This document shows, in pieces, positions 6,604-8,445 of a DNA stretch of 8,445 nucleotides. The stretch lies in assembly GCA_004552155.1 (NCBI GenBank), contig SFPF01000174.1, forward strand, positions 1 to 8,445, written 5' to 3'. Source of the DNA: Bacteroidales bacterium (GTDB lineage: Bacteria; Bacteroidota; Bacteroidia; Bacteroidales; Bacteroidaceae). The notes under the pieces are model-generated. The model searched no databases. It was not told the origin of the DNA and saw only the letters and a program-made list of their open reading frames with translations. How positions within the stretch are numbered: the first letter of the stretch is position 1; every line of letters starts with the position of its first letter. The translations under genes and the position numbers were made by a program.

Positions 6604-6619
6604 AACAAACCTATCCTCT

Positions 6620-7789
6620 ATGGACAGCAAGCAAAGATACATGATGCGCGGCGTAAGCGCAATGAAAGAGGACGTGCACAACGCCATTAAGAACATCGAC
6701 AAAGGCATCTTCCCGCAGGCTTTCTGCAAAATTATCCCCGACATCCTCGGCGGCGACCCCGAATATTGCAACATCATGCATGCCGACGGCGCAGGCACTA
6801 AGTCGTCGCTCGCCTACATGTATTGGAAGGAAACGGGCGACCTCTCCGTGTGGAAAGGCATCGCGCAGGACGCGCTCATCATGAACACGGACGACCTGCT
6901 CTGCGTGGGCGCGGTGGATAATATTCTCGTCAGCTCCACCATCGGGCGCAACAAGATGCTCATTCCCGGCGAGGTGATCTCTGCCATTATCAACGGCACG
7001 GACGAACTTCTCCAGCAGATGCGCGACATGGGTATCGGCATCTACGCCACCGGCGGCGAAACGGCCGACGTGGGCGACCTGGTGCGCACCATCATCGTGG
7101 ACTCCACGGTGACTTGCCGCATGAAGCGCAGCGACGTAATCAACAACGCGAATATCTGCCCGGGCGACGTCATCGTGGGCCTCTCGTCTTCAGGTCAGGC
7201 CACCTACGAAACGGCCTACAACGGCGGTATGGGCAGCAACGGCCTTACTTCAGCCCGACACGACGTGTTTGCCAAATATCTTGCCGAGAAATATCCCGAA
7301 AGCTATGATAAGGCTGTGCCTGAGGAACTGGTTTACAGCGGCAGTTATAAACTCACCGACCCCGTAGCCGGTGCGCCCATAGACGCCGGTCGCCTTGTGC
7401 TCTCGCCCACAAGAACTTACGCGCCCGTGGTTAAACAGTTTCTCGACCGCCTGCGCCCCGAGATACACGGCATGGTGCACTGCACCGGCGGCGCTCAGAC
7501 CAAGGTGCTGCACTTCGTTGGCGACAACTGCCGCGTCATCAAGGACAACATGTTCCCCGTGCCTCCCCTCTTCAAGGCTATCGCCGAAGAAAGCGGAACG
7601 GACTGGGCAGAAATGTATAAGGTATTCAACATGGGGCATCGCCTCGAAGTGTACCTCGCGCCCGAGCACGCGCAACAGGTCATCGACATCTCCCGCAGTT
7701 TCAACATCGACGCGCAAATAATCGGCCGCATCGAGGAAGGACCGCGCTCGTTGACGATTAAGAGCGAGTTCGGCACGTTTGAATATTGA
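6620..7789 (+). CDS. purM: Phosphoribosylformylglycinamidine cyclo-ligase (AIR synthetase)
   Basis: PurM catalyses the fifth step of purine synthesis in the cytoplasm, closing FGAM to aminoimidazole ribotide with ATP. The 389-residue product follows the Bacteroidota form from its first residues (RYMMRGVSAMKEDVHNAIKN, 6-25). Key segments are HADGAGTKSSLAYMYW (54-69, the N-terminal glycine-rich nucleotide site), MNTDDLLCVGA (88-98), ATGGETADVGDLVRT (143-157), and GLSSSGQATYETAYNGGMGS (187-206) with GLTSARHDVF. The C-terminal domain has MVHCTGGAQTKVLHF (285-299) and FNMGHRLEVYL (336-346). ATG 6620 is chosen because homology begins there. An in-frame ATG at 6536 would add 28 residues encoded by the palindromic repeat and is rejected. 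No strong promoter or SD is visible, so it may be read through from lemA or use a weak promoter within the repeat. It ends TGATAA-like (tandem stops 7787-7792). Confidence 0.95.
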   Translation: MDSKQRYMMRGVSAMKEDVHNAIKNIDKGIFPQAFCKIIPDILGGDPEYCNIMHADGAGTKSSLAYMYWKETGDLSVWKGIAQDALIMNTDDLLCVGAVDNILVSSTIGRNKMLIPGEVISAIINGTDELLQQMRDMGIGIYATGGETADVGDLVRTIIVDSTVTCRMKRSDVINNANICPGDVIVGLSSSGQATYETAYNGGMGSNGLTSARHDVFAKYLAEKYPESYDKAVPEELVYSGSYKLTDPVAGAPIDAGRLVLSPTRTYAPVVKQFLDRLRPEIHGMVHCTGGAQTKVLHFVGDNCRVIKDNMFPVPPLFKAIAEESGTDWAEMYKVFNMGHRLEVYLAPEHAQQVIDISRSFNIDAQIIGRIEEGPRSLTIKSEFGTFEY

Positions 7790-7799
7790 TAAACGACCC

Positions 7800-7913
7800 T
7801 TAATTGCGCTTCTCGCCCGAGGCAACCGCCTTGGAAATACTCTGCCTCGTCATACCCAACGTTTTCGTTAAGCCAAATGAGCAGAGTTTAAGCTTGCTTG
7901 AATACTCTGCCAT
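7800..7913 (-). CDS. Possible 37-residue small protein, antisense to the structured region
   Basis: ATG at 7913 on the minus strand opens a 37-codon frame, starting MAEYSSKLKLCSFGLTKTLG and ending MTRQSISKAVASGEKRN before TAA at 7802-7800. The composition is protein-like and the second half (GMTRQSISKAVASGE) faintly recalls a helix-turn-helix, but the frame is too short to judge and coincides with palindromic DNA. No SD precedes this ATG. It may be a chance reading of a repeat element. Confidence 0.22.
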   Translation of the reverse strand: MAEYSSKLKLCSFGLTKTLGMTRQSISKAVASGEKRN

Positions 7914-7920
7914 GGCGAGA
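7811..7920. other. Highly structured intergenic segment (possible RNA or repeat element)
   Basis: An outer stem TCTCGCC (7811-7817) / GGCGAGA (7914-7920) encloses hairpins CGAGGCA (7818-7824) / TGCCTCG (7843-7849), AACG (7858-7861) / CGTT (7866-7869) with a TTTT loop, and GCAGAGT (7881-7887) / ACTCTGC (7904-7910) with AAGC-TT-GCTT inside. The fold is a closed multi-branch junction. A second ACTCTGC at 7839-7845 could pair with 7881-7887 instead, which would break the first hairpin. It does not match a riboswitch I recognise, and no T-run follows. Alternatives are a REP-like intergenic repeat or minus-strand coding sequence. Confidence 0.5.
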
Positions 7921-8074
7921 AAACGTCTGTTGAAAACGAACGCATATTTACCTCCTTAATATGGTACCCAAATTTGAAGACTTCTTCGCAAATGAAGAGT
8001 AAAAGGGCTTACGTTGGTTGAACTAGAAATTAATATGATAGGGGTTATTATTAACAATTTAATTATTAGAAATC

Positions 8075-8407
8075 ATGATTAAAGACAAACAAACCCAGAT
8101 GGACGCATTGACAAAAACCACTGCTTTGAGCAAAATCGAGAAGATTGATGGTTTCACAGAAGCAAAGCGCGAAATTGTGAACAATTCTCTTGAGACTGGT
8201 GACGAGTTTACCATTCCTAAGAATCCTGAAGTTTACAGTATGACTTTGGATTATGGTACTGCCGAGTTCATTGTTGTAGAAACGAAGAATGGCATCTGTA
8301 AGCGTTTCTTCCCGTCTGTATTCTACAAGAGCGGTTTTGTTCTTGGTGAAGACGGTATCATTACTGGAGAACGCGTTCCTAGCTCTGTGTCTGTATACAC
8401 TATATAA
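8075..8407 (+). CDS. Hypothetical 110-residue protein
   Basis: I do not recognise this protein. It is soluble-looking, with no signal peptide or membrane helix. Residues 1-40 are Lys/Thr/Glu-rich and probably helical (TALSKIEKIDGFTEAKREIV); residues about 43-110 look beta-rich (EFTIPKNPEVYSMTLDYGTA, then FIVVETKNGICKRFF, then DGIITGERVPSSVSVYTI). There is one cysteine (NGICKRF) and no metal motif. ATG 8075 follows an AT-rich leader typical of Bacteroidota starts; ATG 8099 is an alternative. Base use differs from neighbours: in one sampled line (8101-8160) 25 of 60 bases are G or C, against 42 of 60 in a purM line (7021-7080), with many codons ending in T. This could mean acquired DNA or high expression. 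The structured segment 7811-7920 lies upstream, and another ATG follows 18 bases after its stop. Confidence 0.75.
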   Translation: MIKDKQTQMDALTKTTALSKIEKIDGFTEAKREIVNNSLETGDEFTIPKNPEVYSMTLDYGTAEFIVVETKNGICKRFFPSVFYKSGFVLGEDGIITGERVPSSVSVYTI

Positions 8408-8425
8408 CAAATAGGATATATTGGT

Positions 8426-8445
8426 ATGACAACGATGAATCGAGA
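8426..8445 (+). CDS. Possible start of a further gene (partial)
   Basis: ATG at 8426 opens MTTMNR, running off the window end. A purine-rich AGGA (8413-8416) lies 9 bases upstream, and the ATG is 18 bases after the preceding stop codon, which suits a cotranscribed gene. Only six codons are visible, so the product is unknown and the call rests on spacing alone. Confidence 0.3.

Noticed and set aside
6536..6619. Longer PurM start at ATG 6536
   Set aside because: The 28 extra residues are encoded by the palindromic repeat and do not look like PurM; family similarity starts at ATG 6620.
7250..7825. Minus-strand open frame of 191 codons opposite purM
   Set aside because: It mirrors the purM coding sequence, has no recognisable family and lacks a promoter.
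7961..8002. 13-codon plus-strand leader peptide (MVPKFEDFFANEE)
   Set aside because: It has no SD in the plus sense, no run of a regulatory amino acid and no terminator/antiterminator after it, so it is not supported as an attenuation leader.

Overview
The window looks like chromosomal DNA from a Bacteroidota bacterium, most likely a Prevotellaceae member. The support is a Bacteroidota-type PurM, a secreted nuclease ending in a type IX secretion (T9SS) sorting domain, -7 promoter boxes of the TAnnTTTG type, almost no Shine-Dalgarno sequences ahead of the main genes, and intergenic octamer arrays. The genus is inferred from protein style, not proven.

Layout: 1-230 is non-coding and rich in repeats (a short hairpin, GTTGTC repeats and a 71-base imperfect inverted repeat). 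250-458 is a frameshifted C-terminal remnant of elongation factor P. A bidirectional terminator follows at 491-520. Three minus-strand genes come next, read from right to left. 4610-2904 encodes a secreted endonuclease I-family nuclease with its own strong terminator. 2736-1618 encodes a signal-peptide-bearing multi-pass membrane protein with its own promoter. 1588-533 encodes an acyltransferase-3 membrane protein 29 bases further on, probably in the same transcript.

The divergent spacer 4611-4895 carries an octamer array and a good Bacteroidota promoter for the plus-strand block. That block starts with a TPM-domain (YgcG-like) membrane protein, broken in this sequence by a small deletion with a frameshift, followed by lemA. 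TPM and LemA proteins are commonly paired in envelope loci. purM (purine biosynthesis) follows after a 166-base spacer filled by a composite palindromic repeat. After purM, 7790-8074 holds a highly structured segment, which can also be read as tiny antisense ORFs. It is followed by an AT-richer gene for a 110-residue protein of unknown function and by the first codons of another possible gene.

No complete new system is demonstrable. The items most worth a second look are the structured region 7811-7920 ahead of the unknown small gene, the apparently related palindromic elements on either side of purM, the damaged TPM gene and the efp remnant.
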